A stretch of 14,939 bases of DNA from CAYLMG01 sp964568365. GTDB lineage: Bacteria; Planctomycetota; Phycisphaerae; Sedimentisphaerales; Anaerobacaceae. How positions within the stretch are numbered: the stretch's first letter is position 1; each line of letters begins with the position of its first letter. The notes under the pieces were generated by a model. That model had not been told where the DNA came from and did not search any database. It was given only the letters and a program-made list of their open reading frames with translations. Location: NCBI GenBank assembly GCA_964568365.1, contig CAZMQF010000053.1, positions 1 through 14,939 on the forward strand. The letters run 5' to 3'. Positions 7,145 through 13,675 of this stretch are shown piece by piece. Made by a program: the position numbers and the translations under genes.

Positions 7145-7335
7145 ATGGGAAAATGGAAAGAGGAAACAAAAAAGCATACAGAACCGCTTGTCCCAGCAGG
7201 TTATGAAACAAAGATTTATNNNNNNNNNNCAACAAGTTAGTGGGGAAGGCGCTCGGACGAACTCCTGAGGAATCTCGGGAAAGAGCGATTGATAGAGCTT
7301 TGAAAAAAACTGAGCGGGACGAAAGAAGAAAATAA
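7145..7335 (+). CDS. Probable small charged protein, split by the assembly gap
   Basis: Left of the gap, an ATG at 7145 (AGAGG upstream) opens MGKWKEETKKHTEPLVPAGY and continues five residues to the Ns. Right of the gap a frame reads NKLVGKALGRTPEESRERAI and then DRALKKTERDERRK to a TAA at 7333-7335. The two halves are in different frames over ten Ns, but they would join if the true gap length were 2 modulo 3. Both parts are hydrophilic, rich in Lys, Glu and Arg, and probably helical. I do not recognise the family. The gene precedes the CFI-box gene by about 100 bp on the same strand and may be its partner. An overlapping ORF at 7072-7203 (start MNKIKYVTNFPQKYSRERQE) is an alternative for the left half. 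Confidence 0.38.
7220..7229. other. Assembly gap (ten Ns)
   Basis: Ten ambiguous bases mark a scaffold join. A run of exactly ten is often a placeholder, so the true length is unknown. Anything inferred across this point, including the distance between the two glycosyltransferase 3' copies, depends on the join being correct. Confidence 0.98.
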
Positions 7336-7439
7336 TACGGGCCCCATGAAGATTGATGACAAAAAAGAGATAATTTTCTGCCTCTGTAAAGGCTAATCTT
7401 TAATGACCGTCGGAGTAGTCAGAGAGGAAGGAATAAACA

Positions 7440-8534
7440 ATGAGTGAAGAAGTCAAGGTTAAATGCGCCCACTGCAAACACAGGCTTCCTAAAAAAATCT
7501 GCGGGTGTCCTGAAAGCCACCATTACAATAAACAAATCAATATGCTCAGCTCTTGTGACTTTTTCGAACAAAATCCTGCACAACCGCTCTATTCGAAGGC
7601 GCTTGTTAAGGTTGCACTTGGAGACGAAGAATCGGAAGTTACGAAAGGAATAGAAGAATTGGAGGCCGCGATTAAGTTGGGCTTGCCTGAGGATGATAAG
7701 TCATATGCGAGATTCGTCGTAGGCCGTCACTATTCTGAGCGTGCGTATAGGCAAGCTCCGGGAGATACTGATAGACCAGAATTTTCCCATGGCATTGAGA
7801 AAATGGAAAAGGCAGTTTTGATGGATTCTCAAGGAGGGTATGGAATATTTTCGCAGCCGCTCCATAAAGCTGAACTCTACAGCTTGGCAGCGGCATATGG
7901 GATGGTCAAGGATTCGATCAGACAAAAGAAAGGCGTCGAGCAAGCGGTAGCGTACTTGGAGGAGAAACTCCATTTGTTCGATTACTTGTCTACTCCGCCT
8001 TTGCTTTTGCTTCTTGCCTTGGGTGAACTCTATGTGGACAAAGCTGATATAGAGTTGGCGCGGCAGACTTTTATGAGGATATTGCAGGCACCTGTCAGCC
8101 TCGTTGATGATGAGCATGAGGCCAATGTACGAGAGGCAGCCAAGCACCATCTAAAAGCACTCGATTCACGGGATACGAAGCGGTCAGGCTGTTTCATAGC
8201 CACAGCAGTTTATGGAGGCAGTGATACAACTGAGATAGCGGTTCTTCGGCAATTTAGGGATAATTTCCTTCTTCAAAACCAATTAGGCAGATTGTTTGTG
8301 CATTCTTACTATTTATTATCACCCCCTTGTGCCAAACTGATCGAAAAATCGCAACTAATGAGAAAGCTGGCTAAAAGATTCCTGCTTAGACCTATCATAG
8401 CGATTATACAACACACTTGCGGAAACACCCGAATATATGATTTTAAGAGAAAAGCTCGGCAAAGCAGGCCGGGAATCCGTAAAAGAAAAATTCGCACCCA
8501 AAACAATGGTCGATACAATCGAGGAAGTCTATAA
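7440..8534 (+). CDS. Zinc-ribbon, helical-repeat protein with CFI-box domain; displaced 3' end
   Basis: The ORF codes for 364 residues with AAGGA upstream of the start. The N-terminus has a zinc-ribbon-like cluster: Cys9, Cys12, Cys21 and Cys23, then SSCDFFEQ with Cys39. Residues about 50-245 are helical and look like TPR/Sel1-type repeats (for example GIEELEAAIKLG and GIEKMEKAVLM). At Cys251 begins a recognisable CFI-box segment: CFIATAVYGG, LRQFRDNFLL, LGRLFVHSYYLLSPP, LRPIIAIIQ. CFI-box domains are known as short C-terminal domains of bacterial proteins of unknown role. Residues about 325-364 are not a natural ending: that DNA is, in the next frame, a glycosyltransferase C-terminus (8416-8550). 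The gene therefore appears cut at its 3' end and extended by chance. Function is unknown. Confidence 0.82.
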   Translation: MSEEVKVKCAHCKHRLPKKICGCPESHHYNKQINMLSSCDFFEQNPAQPLYSKALVKVALGDEESEVTKGIEELEAAIKLGLPEDDKSYARFVVGRHYSERAYRQAPGDTDRPEFSHGIEKMEKAVLMDSQGGYGIFSQPLHKAELYSLAAAYGMVKDSIRQKKGVEQAVAYLEEKLHLFDYLSTPPLLLLLALGELYVDKADIELARQTFMRILQAPVSLVDDEHEANVREAAKHHLKALDSRDTKRSGCFIATAVYGGSDTTEIAVLRQFRDNFLLQNQLGRLFVHSYYLLSPPCAKLIEKSQLMRKLAKRFLLRPIIAIIQHTCGNTRIYDFKRKARQSRPGIRKRKIRTQNNGRYNRGSL

Positions 8535-8550
8535 AAGATTGCTGCAGTAG
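8416..8550 (+). pseudogene. Remnant: C-terminal 44 codons of a GT4 glycosyltransferase
   Basis: In this frame the DNA reads LAETPEYMILREKLGKAGRE, SVKEKFAPKTMVDTIEEVYK and RLLQ, then TAG. It aligns with the end of the intact glycosyltransferase (IEDADLRKKLGENGRESVKE onward). A stop (TAG, 8398-8400) lies just upstream in frame and no donor-domain sequence is found before it, so only the tail survives. It overlaps the last 40 codons of the CFI-box ORF, one frame over. The middle 44 bases (8479-8522) are identical to 6970-7013. It may be the tail of a former tandem paralogue or a duplicated end produced by insertion. Confidence 0.85.
8479..8522 (+). repeat. Downstream copy of the 44-bp direct repeat
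   Basis: These bases are identical to 6970-7013 and in the same coding phase of a glycosyltransferase tail. The spacing between copies is 1509 bp (subject to the true length of the N gap). The intervening DNA carries the small split ORF and the CFI-box gene. Confidence 0.93.
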
Positions 8551-8555
8551 AAAAA

Positions 8556-8696
8556 ATGAAAAATCATCGAAAGACAATTCTAATTTTAGTCGGCATGCTG
8601 GTATATGTTTTTTCTTGTTCAGCCGCGGTTTCAGAAACCATATATGTTAATGCTGACAGTGGTAGTGAGGTCAAAGCCGGTTTGTTCAAAAAGTAG
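8556..8696 (+). pseudogene. Truncated N-terminus of a secreted beta-helix-type protein
   Basis: A 46-codon ORF starts MKNHRKTILILVGMLVYVFS, then CSAAVSETIYVNADSGSE, and stops at TAG. The first 25 residues form a signal peptide (basic start, hydrophobic core), with FSC giving a possible lipobox cysteine at 21. TIYVNADSGS followed by AGL is how many secreted right-handed beta-helix proteins of planctomycetes begin (YVNAASGSDSNAGLS and similar). Those proteins continue for hundreds of residues; here the frame ends after GLFKK and the next gene begins 27 bases later. I read it as the broken 5' end of such a gene. A genuine short secreted peptide is less likely. Confidence 0.55.
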
Positions 8697-8723
8697 GTCA
8701 GCAGTTTTATCAGGGGAACAGCT

Positions 8724-9140
8724 ATGAAAAGTTACAGAAAAGAATTGTGGTTTAATACGCCGCATAGAAGGGATTTTATTAATATCACGCCTGATGTCGA
8801 AAACTGTCTCGCAGAAAGCGGCATCCGTGAGGGTCTTGTTCTTGTAAATGCGATGCACATTACAGCCAGCGTCTTTATTAACGATGATGAATCTGGTCTG
8901 CATCAGGATTTCGAGGTCTGGCTCGAAAAACTCGCTCCCGAAAAACCGCACAATCAATATAAGCACAATAGCTACGAAGACAACGCGGATGCACATCTGA
9001 AAAGGATGGTTTTCGGAAGAGAGGTTGTTGTTGCTGTTACAGACAGCAGGCTTGATTTCGGCCCGTGGGAGCAAATTTTTTACGGTGAGTTCGACGGCAA
9101 AAGAAAAAAACGCGTCCTGGTCAAGATAATCGGAGACTGA
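8724..9140 (+). CDS. YjbQ/UPF0047 family protein
   Basis: A compact 138-residue cytoplasmic protein of the UPF0047 (YjbQ) family. Members have been reported to have weak thiamine-phosphate-synthase-like activity, but the physiological reaction is not established. Visible family features are NAMHITASVFINDDE (His45 onward), YEDNADAHLKRMVFG, and the ending GPWEQIFYGEFDGKRKKRVLVKI. The His and acidic residues in the first two motifs form the presumed metal or ligand site. Length is typical. AGGGGA upstream supports the ATG at 8724. It follows the broken gene at 8556-8696 and is separated from the next gene by about 200 bp, so it is probably monocistronic. Confidence 0.92.
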   Translation: MKSYRKELWFNTPHRRDFINITPDVENCLAESGIREGLVLVNAMHITASVFINDDESGLHQDFEVWLEKLAPEKPHNQYKHNSYEDNADAHLKRMVFGREVVVAVTDSRLDFGPWEQIFYGEFDGKRKKRVLVKIIGD

Positions 9141-9338
9141 TTCGGGATTTGTTCAAGCCTGCTTTATTGTAAGAGAATTTACAGTATTTTGCTTGATTTT
9201 TAGGGCGAAGGCGCGGTAAATACAAGATATATTTATACATTGATGTTTAACTGAAAGGTATAAATGGGGCTTGAGCAGGAGAGAGGATTATAAAAGATTT
9301 TAGATTAGGCAGTAAAATTATATTTTAATGGGGTAACT

Positions 9339-9728
9339 ATGAATCTGGCTGCGTATTTTGAAAACATTAAGGGTACGGGTATTTTGTCCACATCGGATTC
9401 CGAAGGCAACGTAGATGCTGCAATTTATACAAAACCTTATATAATTGATGAGCAGACGATAGCTTTGAGTATGATGGAGCGTCTAAGTTTCTTAAACATA
9501 AAGTCAAATCCCAAGGCCTGTTATATGTTCATCGAAAAAACCGAAGGTTTTAAAGGGCTCAGGATGTATTTGACAATGGTTGGTGAGGAAACCGACCAGC
9601 AGCGAATCAGGGAAATTAAAAAACTGCATTCCATAAATTATAAGCCGGATGACCGAAGGCATCTTATGTATTTCAGGGTTGAAAATACCTGGCCGCTGGT
9701 CGGCGGTAAGGCTGATGAAAAGGAATAA
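9339..9728 (+). CDS. Pyridoxamine 5'-phosphate oxidase-like FMN-binding protein
   Basis: The 129-residue product looks like the PNPOx-like split-barrel flavin-binding fold. The opening GTGILSTSDSEGNVDAAIY corresponds to the family's first strands (an 'atvd.dG.p..a'-type pattern). It continues with YIIDEQTIALSM, NPKACYMFIEKTEGFKGLRM and a C-terminal strand HLMYFRVENTWPLV. Such proteins bind FMN, F420 or haem and act as small reductases or sensors; the cofactor and substrate here cannot be told. It is not the biosynthetic PdxH, which is longer and has a conserved C-terminus absent here. A GGGG lies five to six bases before the ATG. It stands alone, with about 200 bp before it and 121 bp after. 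Confidence 0.8.
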   Translation: MNLAAYFENIKGTGILSTSDSEGNVDAAIYTKPYIIDEQTIALSMMERLSFLNIKSNPKACYMFIEKTEGFKGLRMYLTMVGEETDQQRIREIKKLHSINYKPDDRRHLMYFRVENTWPLVGGKADEKE

Positions 9729-9849
9729 CTATTTATTGAAGAATCTTAATAATATCGCAGGAAAAATTTGGACCCTGGCTGCTGCAATCCGGTTTCGGGA
9801 TTTAATATCGTAAAGCGCATTAAAACCTGATTTTAGGGAGGAAAAGAGA

Positions 9850-10311
9850 ATGAAAGTTATGGAGTTTCTCAATAAGGCGGGCGTAAAATACGAAATTGCA
9901 GAGCACAAGCCTGTTTTTACCGCCCAGCGGATGGCGGCCGTTGAGCACGAGTCGGGCAAATTTGTCGCAAAACCGGTTATCGTCAAGGCCGATGACAAAT
10001 TTGTGATGTGCGTGCTTGCCGCCAGCTGTAAAATTGACCTGCAGGCCCTCAAAAAACAGCTCGGTGCAAAAAAGGTACTACTGGCCGCGGAAGATGAGAT
10101 AGCACAGATTTTTGACGACTGTGAGATTGGTGCTGAACCTCCTTTCGGCAGCCTCTATGATTTGCAAACGATTATGGATAAAGCGCTGGAGGCCGACGAG
10201 CATATTCTTTTTCAGGCCGGCTCGCATCAAAAGGCAGTACGGATGACTATGGCTGATTATATCAACCTCGTTAAGCCGGAAGTGATGGAATTCAGCTACC
10301 AAAGCACGTAA
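9850..10311 (+). CDS. YbaK/ProX-type aminoacyl-tRNA deacylase (editing domain)
   Basis: A stand-alone editing-domain protein of the YbaK/EbsC/ProX superfamily, which hydrolyses mischarged tRNA (for example Ala- or Cys-tRNA-Pro); the exact substrate is not evident. At 153 residues it has normal length. Motifs: HKPVFTAQRMA (19-29), the lysine-containing strand AKPVIVK (Lys41 aligning with the conserved catalytic lysine), VLAASCKIDLQALKK, and GAEPPFGSLYDL, the GxxxPfG-type substrate loop. It then has an AGSHQKAVRMTMADYINLV ending. GGGAGG upstream supports the ATG at 9850. The cytoplasmic enzyme acts with the translation machinery. No linked tRNA synthetase is seen. Confidence 0.9.
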   Translation: MKVMEFLNKAGVKYEIAEHKPVFTAQRMAAVEHESGKFVAKPVIVKADDKFVMCVLAASCKIDLQALKKQLGAKKVLLAAEDEIAQIFDDCEIGAEPPFGSLYDLQTIMDKALEADEHILFQAGSHQKAVRMTMADYINLVKPEVMEFSYQST

Positions 10312-10416
10312 AAAACCGCTACTCGTCGCTTGTTTTGTTGGAGCCGACCGCATCTGCGATTGAACGAAAATATTTTGTCAAAGTGTTTGATTGTATTCGT
10401 TTAGGAGCCGAGAAAA

Positions 10417-10917
10417 ATGATTTTGTGGTCATCACGCAAACTCGAACAGGCGCTGGCCAGTGGTCAACTTGACTCCTGGACAAAAGTGAAATACCTGCTC
10501 GTTCCTGTGGTGCTGGGAGCACTCTTGGGTCCGTTCTATGTTTTTCGCCCGGTCTATGGACAAAAGGCTCCGCTAATAAACAGCCTTTTCTCATTCATTT
10601 GTGCCGTTCTCTCTGCGTTTGTCGTATACTGGGGCATTAAAATATGTTTCAGGATTAACAACAAGATCGACGGCAATAGATTTTTCGAACGACTTGCCGT
10701 CCTGACCATACCTGTCTTGATTAAAGTCGCTGTTTTCTTTTTTTTCTTCAGCTTTATTTTAGTTATGGTCTTTCGTTTTCTAAAGGACAGAGTTCCCATA
10801 TTGTTTCAATGGATGCCCATCATCATCTCGGCTCTGGGACCAATCGTCACGTACACTCTGTACTCAATGCTGAGGAACTCGTTCGAGAGATTCGGACGAT
10901 TAGTAGAAAAAATATGA
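10417..10917 (+). CDS. Four-helix membrane protein of unknown function
   Basis: The 166-residue product starts MILWSSRKLEQALASGQLDS, an amphipathic cytoplasmic-looking segment, followed by about four membrane helices: roughly 27-46, 54-77, 91-118 and 127-148. The third is unusually rich in phenylalanine (VAVFFFFFSFILVMVF). Small proteins beginning with this MILW...LE..L pattern and having four helices occur in diverse bacteria, but I know of no function. AGGAG lies upstream of the ATG. It precedes murC by about 250 bp and may or may not be co-transcribed with it. Confidence 0.78.
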   Translation: MILWSSRKLEQALASGQLDSWTKVKYLLVPVVLGALLGPFYVFRPVYGQKAPLINSLFSFICAVLSAFVVYWGIKICFRINNKIDGNRFFERLAVLTIPVLIKVAVFFFFFSFILVMVFRFLKDRVPILFQWMPIIISALGPIVTYTLYSMLRNSFERFGRLVEKI

Positions 10918-10944
10918 TAGTGGGACGTTTAACGATTTTGTGTC

Positions 10945-11036
10945 ATTTTCCTCTGTGCCCTCGGTGGCTGAATTATTCTTTTGTTAATCCTGTTATCCTC
11001 CGTAAGGAGTCCCAAGGACTGTCTGAAAAAAACAGT
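10945..11036. repeat. Dispersed intergenic repeat-like words
   Basis: The stretch CATTTTCCTCTGTGCCCTCG followed by GTGGCTGAA, and then TTAATCCTGTTATCCT, resembles short intergenic words that recur many times in some bacterial genomes and metagenome bins (recalled, not searched). Further on a small inverted repeat AGTCC-CAA-GGACT (11008-11020) occurs. No credible gene covers this interval. Confidence 0.35.
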
Positions 11037-11171
11037 GTTAATCAGTCTCAATCCGTGGCTGGTTTTCTGCGTTTTTTCTTTTATTTTTGGCGGGTTCGTG
11101 ATAGATTACTTTTGCATCTGCCTGTCAAAGGATGATAAAAATTAAGGCAGTACTTGTAACAAAAGGCCAAT

Positions 11172-12614
11172 ATGGACGGTTCCAAAACCAAAACAACAGC
11201 CCCTATTTTGAAAAACGGCGTTACAGCGATAGCAGCGGGGACAAAGTATCACTTCATCGGTGCAGGCGGGGTTGGTATGAGCGGACTGGCCAAGATTCTG
11301 CTCAAGAACAATGTTATTGTTAGCGGCTCAGACCAGACGCGAAGCCCTGTTACAGATAAACTTAACCAGTCGGGTGCGCAAATAAAAATTCAGCATTGCG
11401 AGGACAATTTTAAGCCCGATACGAATGTTGTAGTCTTCTCGGCAGCAGTCAAAGCGGATAATCCGGAGCTTATCGCAGCCCGGCGCAAAGGCTGCCCCAT
11501 CTATAAGTACGCCCGGATGCTCGGTATATTGATGGACAGCTTCGATGGCGTGGCAATCGCAGGGACTCACGGTAAAAGTACTACGGGCGGCTGGCTTGTA
11601 TATCTTCTCAAAAAAGCCGGCCTGGACGTCAACTTCGTAATCGGAGCTGATGTCCTCCAGCTTGGTACTAACAGCGGCACGGGCGACAGCAATTTATTCA
11701 TCGCCGAAGCCTGCGAATATGACCGAAGCTTCTGGAATCTGCATCCCCGAATCGCAGCCATCCTCAACGTCGAGCCTGACCACCTCGACATCTACGAAAA
11801 CGAGCAAAACGTCGTCGACGCCTTCAGGCACTTTGCAGCCGGTATCAGGGACGGCGGCTTGGTCGTGGCAAACTATATGGATTCGAATGTGCAAAAGATT
11901 ATGAGGGGCCTGCCGCAGATTCGGTTTGTAACGTTCGGCCTCAGTCATAATTGCGATTTTTACGCCGAGAACATCGAGCTGAATGACGGTCTTTACCGTT
12001 TTGATGTCTATCATAAGGGCCGTTGCCTGGGAAAAGCTCGAATCAGTCAGCCGGGCAGACATAATATTCTCAATGCACTTGCGGTTGTGGCGATAGCTGT
12101 TAATTGCGGCGCCGATGGCCGGCAAATTGTTGAGATGCTCGGTGATTTCGCGGGAATGGACAGGCGATTGATGCTTAGAGAACAAATCGGCGGGATTACG
12201 GTTATTGACGATTACGCTCACCATCCCACCGAGATTAAGGCCAGCCTCGCGGCGATACGGCAGAGATACCGCTTCAAAAGGCTTTTGTGCGTGTATCAGC
12301 CGCATCAATACAGCAGAACAAGATTTTTACTTGATGATTTTGCAGAAAGCTTTAAGCTTTCTGATATTACTATTGTGCCTGAAATCTATTTTGTCCGTGA
12401 TGAGCAGGCGACAAAAAAGGTAATTAACGCCGAGCTCCTTGTTGAGCGTATCTGCAGGGCCAGCTCAAATGCGCTGTTTATCGATGGTTTTAGCCGGACG
12501 CTGGAGTACCTTAAGCAAAATACAAAGGCCGATGATTTGGTCGTAATTATGGGTGCAGGAGATATTTGGAAGCTGTCTTATGAATATATTCAGTGGCTTA
12601 GAGAAAATCGTTGA
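11172..12614 (+). CDS. murC: UDP-N-acetylmuramate--L-alanine ligase MurC
   Basis: MurC adds L-alanine to UDP-MurNAc with ATP, the first step of the peptidoglycan stem peptide, in the cytoplasm. The protein is 480 residues, within the normal range. The N-terminal Rossmann domain has YHFIGAGGVGMSGLAKIL (26-43). The ATP-binding loop is GTHGKSTT (131-138), where many MurC proteins have GTHGKTTT. Central-domain motifs include NVEPDHLDIY, followed by FAGMDRRL, DDYAHHPTEI and QPHQYSRT, and the ending VIMGAGDIWKL. About 24 residues precede the Rossmann strand, with no later ATG. The ribosome binding site is weak (AAAAGG five bases before). Its 3' end overlaps murB by 35 bp, so the two are translated from one message. 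Confidence 0.96.
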   Translation: MDGSKTKTTAPILKNGVTAIAAGTKYHFIGAGGVGMSGLAKILLKNNVIVSGSDQTRSPVTDKLNQSGAQIKIQHCEDNFKPDTNVVVFSAAVKADNPELIAARRKGCPIYKYARMLGILMDSFDGVAIAGTHGKSTTGGWLVYLLKKAGLDVNFVIGADVLQLGTNSGTGDSNLFIAEACEYDRSFWNLHPRIAAILNVEPDHLDIYENEQNVVDAFRHFAAGIRDGGLVVANYMDSNVQKIMRGLPQIRFVTFGLSHNCDFYAENIELNDGLYRFDVYHKGRCLGKARISQPGRHNILNALAVVAIAVNCGADGRQIVEMLGDFAGMDRRLMLREQIGGITVIDDYAHHPTEIKASLAAIRQRYRFKRLLCVYQPHQYSRTRFLLDDFAESFKLSDITIVPEIYFVRDEQATKKVINAELLVERICRASSNALFIDGFSRTLEYLKQNTKADDLVVIMGAGDIWKLSYEYIQWLRENR

Positions 12615-13461
12615 AACTAATTACCCGATGTCAAAGCAAACGTGGTATAGCCTTGGCGGACCTGCCGACTATTTTATCAGGCCGGCAAACGTAGAGCAGC
12701 TCAGGCAGGTTGTCACGCGCTGCAGGGAGAATAACATTCCCATCAGGGTCATAGGTTTCGGTTCAAATCTGCTTATAAGTGATAAAGGTCCTCGTGCGGC
12801 GGTTATAAAGCTTGATTCGGAAGATTTTTCGAGGTGCGAATTTAACGGCCAGGAGATTCAGGCCGGAGCCGGTATGGAGCTGAGCAGGCTTGTATTGACC
12901 TGTGTCCAGAAGGGCCTGAGCGGTATGGAGGCCCTTACAGGGATACCCGGCTCGGTCGGTGGGGCTGTAAAAATGAATGCCGGCGGAAACTTCGGTGACA
13001 TAGGTGCCGTAGTGGAAGCTGTCAGCCTGATGGATAACGAGGGCAAGGTTTTTGAAAAGACCAAACCGGAGCTGGTTTTTGATTACCGCCGAACAAATAT
13101 AACCGCTAATTTTATCCTGGGGGCCCGGCTGAGTCTGGCGGAGGCCGACCCGGAAAGTATTATGCGGACGGTAAAGGAAATCTGGATTTACAAAAAAAAC
13201 ACTCAGCCGTTGAACGCCAGAAATTCCGGCTGCATATTCAAGAACCCCAGGGCTGTCTCTGCCGGCGCTTTGATAGACAGGGCCGGCCTGAAAGGCCTCA
13301 GGGAAGGTAACGCCGTCGTCAGCGAAAAACATGCTAATTTTATAATCGCGGAAAAGGGCTGCACCAGCAGGGACGTTACAAAATTGATAGATATTGTAAA
13401 AGAAAAAGTCAAAGAGAAGTTCGATATAGAGCTGGAACTTGAACTCGAAATCTGGAAATAA
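12580..13461 (+). CDS. murB: UDP-N-acetylenolpyruvoylglucosamine reductase MurB
   Basis: MurB is the FAD- and NADPH-dependent enzyme that forms UDP-MurNAc, the substrate of MurC. The 293-residue form is of the shorter type. FAD-site motifs are WYSLGGPADYF, VIGFGSNLLISD and the strongly conserved GIPGSVGGAVKMNAGG. The active-site proton donor is the cysteine in NSGCIFKNP, where many homologues have serine; cysteine is a known variant. A final conserved EKHANFIIA precedes the end. The ATG at 12580 lies seven bases after TGGAAG inside murC; an upstream GTG at 12553 is in frame but has no better site. The start overlaps the murC 3' end. Expected next genes (ddl, ftsQ) are absent; the following DNA is foreign-looking. 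Confidence 0.95.
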   Translation: MNIFSGLEKIVETNYPMSKQTWYSLGGPADYFIRPANVEQLRQVVTRCRENNIPIRVIGFGSNLLISDKGPRAAVIKLDSEDFSRCEFNGQEIQAGAGMELSRLVLTCVQKGLSGMEALTGIPGSVGGAVKMNAGGNFGDIGAVVEAVSLMDNEGKVFEKTKPELVFDYRRTNITANFILGARLSLAEADPESIMRTVKEIWIYKKNTQPLNARNSGCIFKNPRAVSAGALIDRAGLKGLREGNAVVSEKHANFIIAEKGCTSRDVTKLIDIVKEKVKEKFDIELELELEIWK

Positions 13462-13468
13462 AAGGCAA

Positions 13469-13506
13469 GGAATACAGAACACAGAATACGGAATACAGAA
13501 CACAGA
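13469..13506 (+). repeat. 21-bp-period tandem repeat after murB
   Basis: GGAATACAGAACACAGA occurs at 13469-13485 and again at 13490-13506, a period of 21 bp. The same period and a similar AATAC..AA word make up the repeat inside the glycosyltransferase gene (6170-6222). The following 13507-13560 contains TTAACCACAAAG and CACCAAGCCAC, words of the kind that recur between genes in some genomes. Confidence 0.8.
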
Positions 13507-13615
13507 GAATATTTAACCACAAAGCGGCACCAAGCCACTATGGGAAATTTAACCATAGATTCCATAATAAAAACTTATTGATAGAAAGTTGTATTTCTAT
13601 AACAATCTGATATTA

Positions 13616-13621
13616 TATAAT
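13616..13621 (+). promoter_or_regulatory. Possible -10 box for the methyltransferase
   Basis: A perfect TATAAT lies 54 bases before the chosen methyltransferase start. No good -35 box stands 16-18 bases upstream, and the surroundings are very AT-rich, so the match could be chance. Confidence 0.3.
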
Positions 13622-13675
13622 AAGATGTGAAAATAAAGATTTAAAAGCTTATAAAGGTTGCATCAAAGATTTATT

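Noticed and set aside
7346..7396. 16-codon ORF (MKIDDKKEIIFCLCKG) before the CFI-box gene
   Set aside because: Too short and without a clear ribosome binding site to be supported as a gene.
10809..11135. Open frame of 108 codons between the four-helix protein and murC
   Set aside because: Its first third overlaps the membrane-protein gene in another frame and the rest lies in repeat-like intergenic DNA; no ribosome binding site.
12763..13503. Long minus-strand frame of 246 codons opposite murB
   Set aside because: It is the antisense of a well-identified murB and shows no family features.
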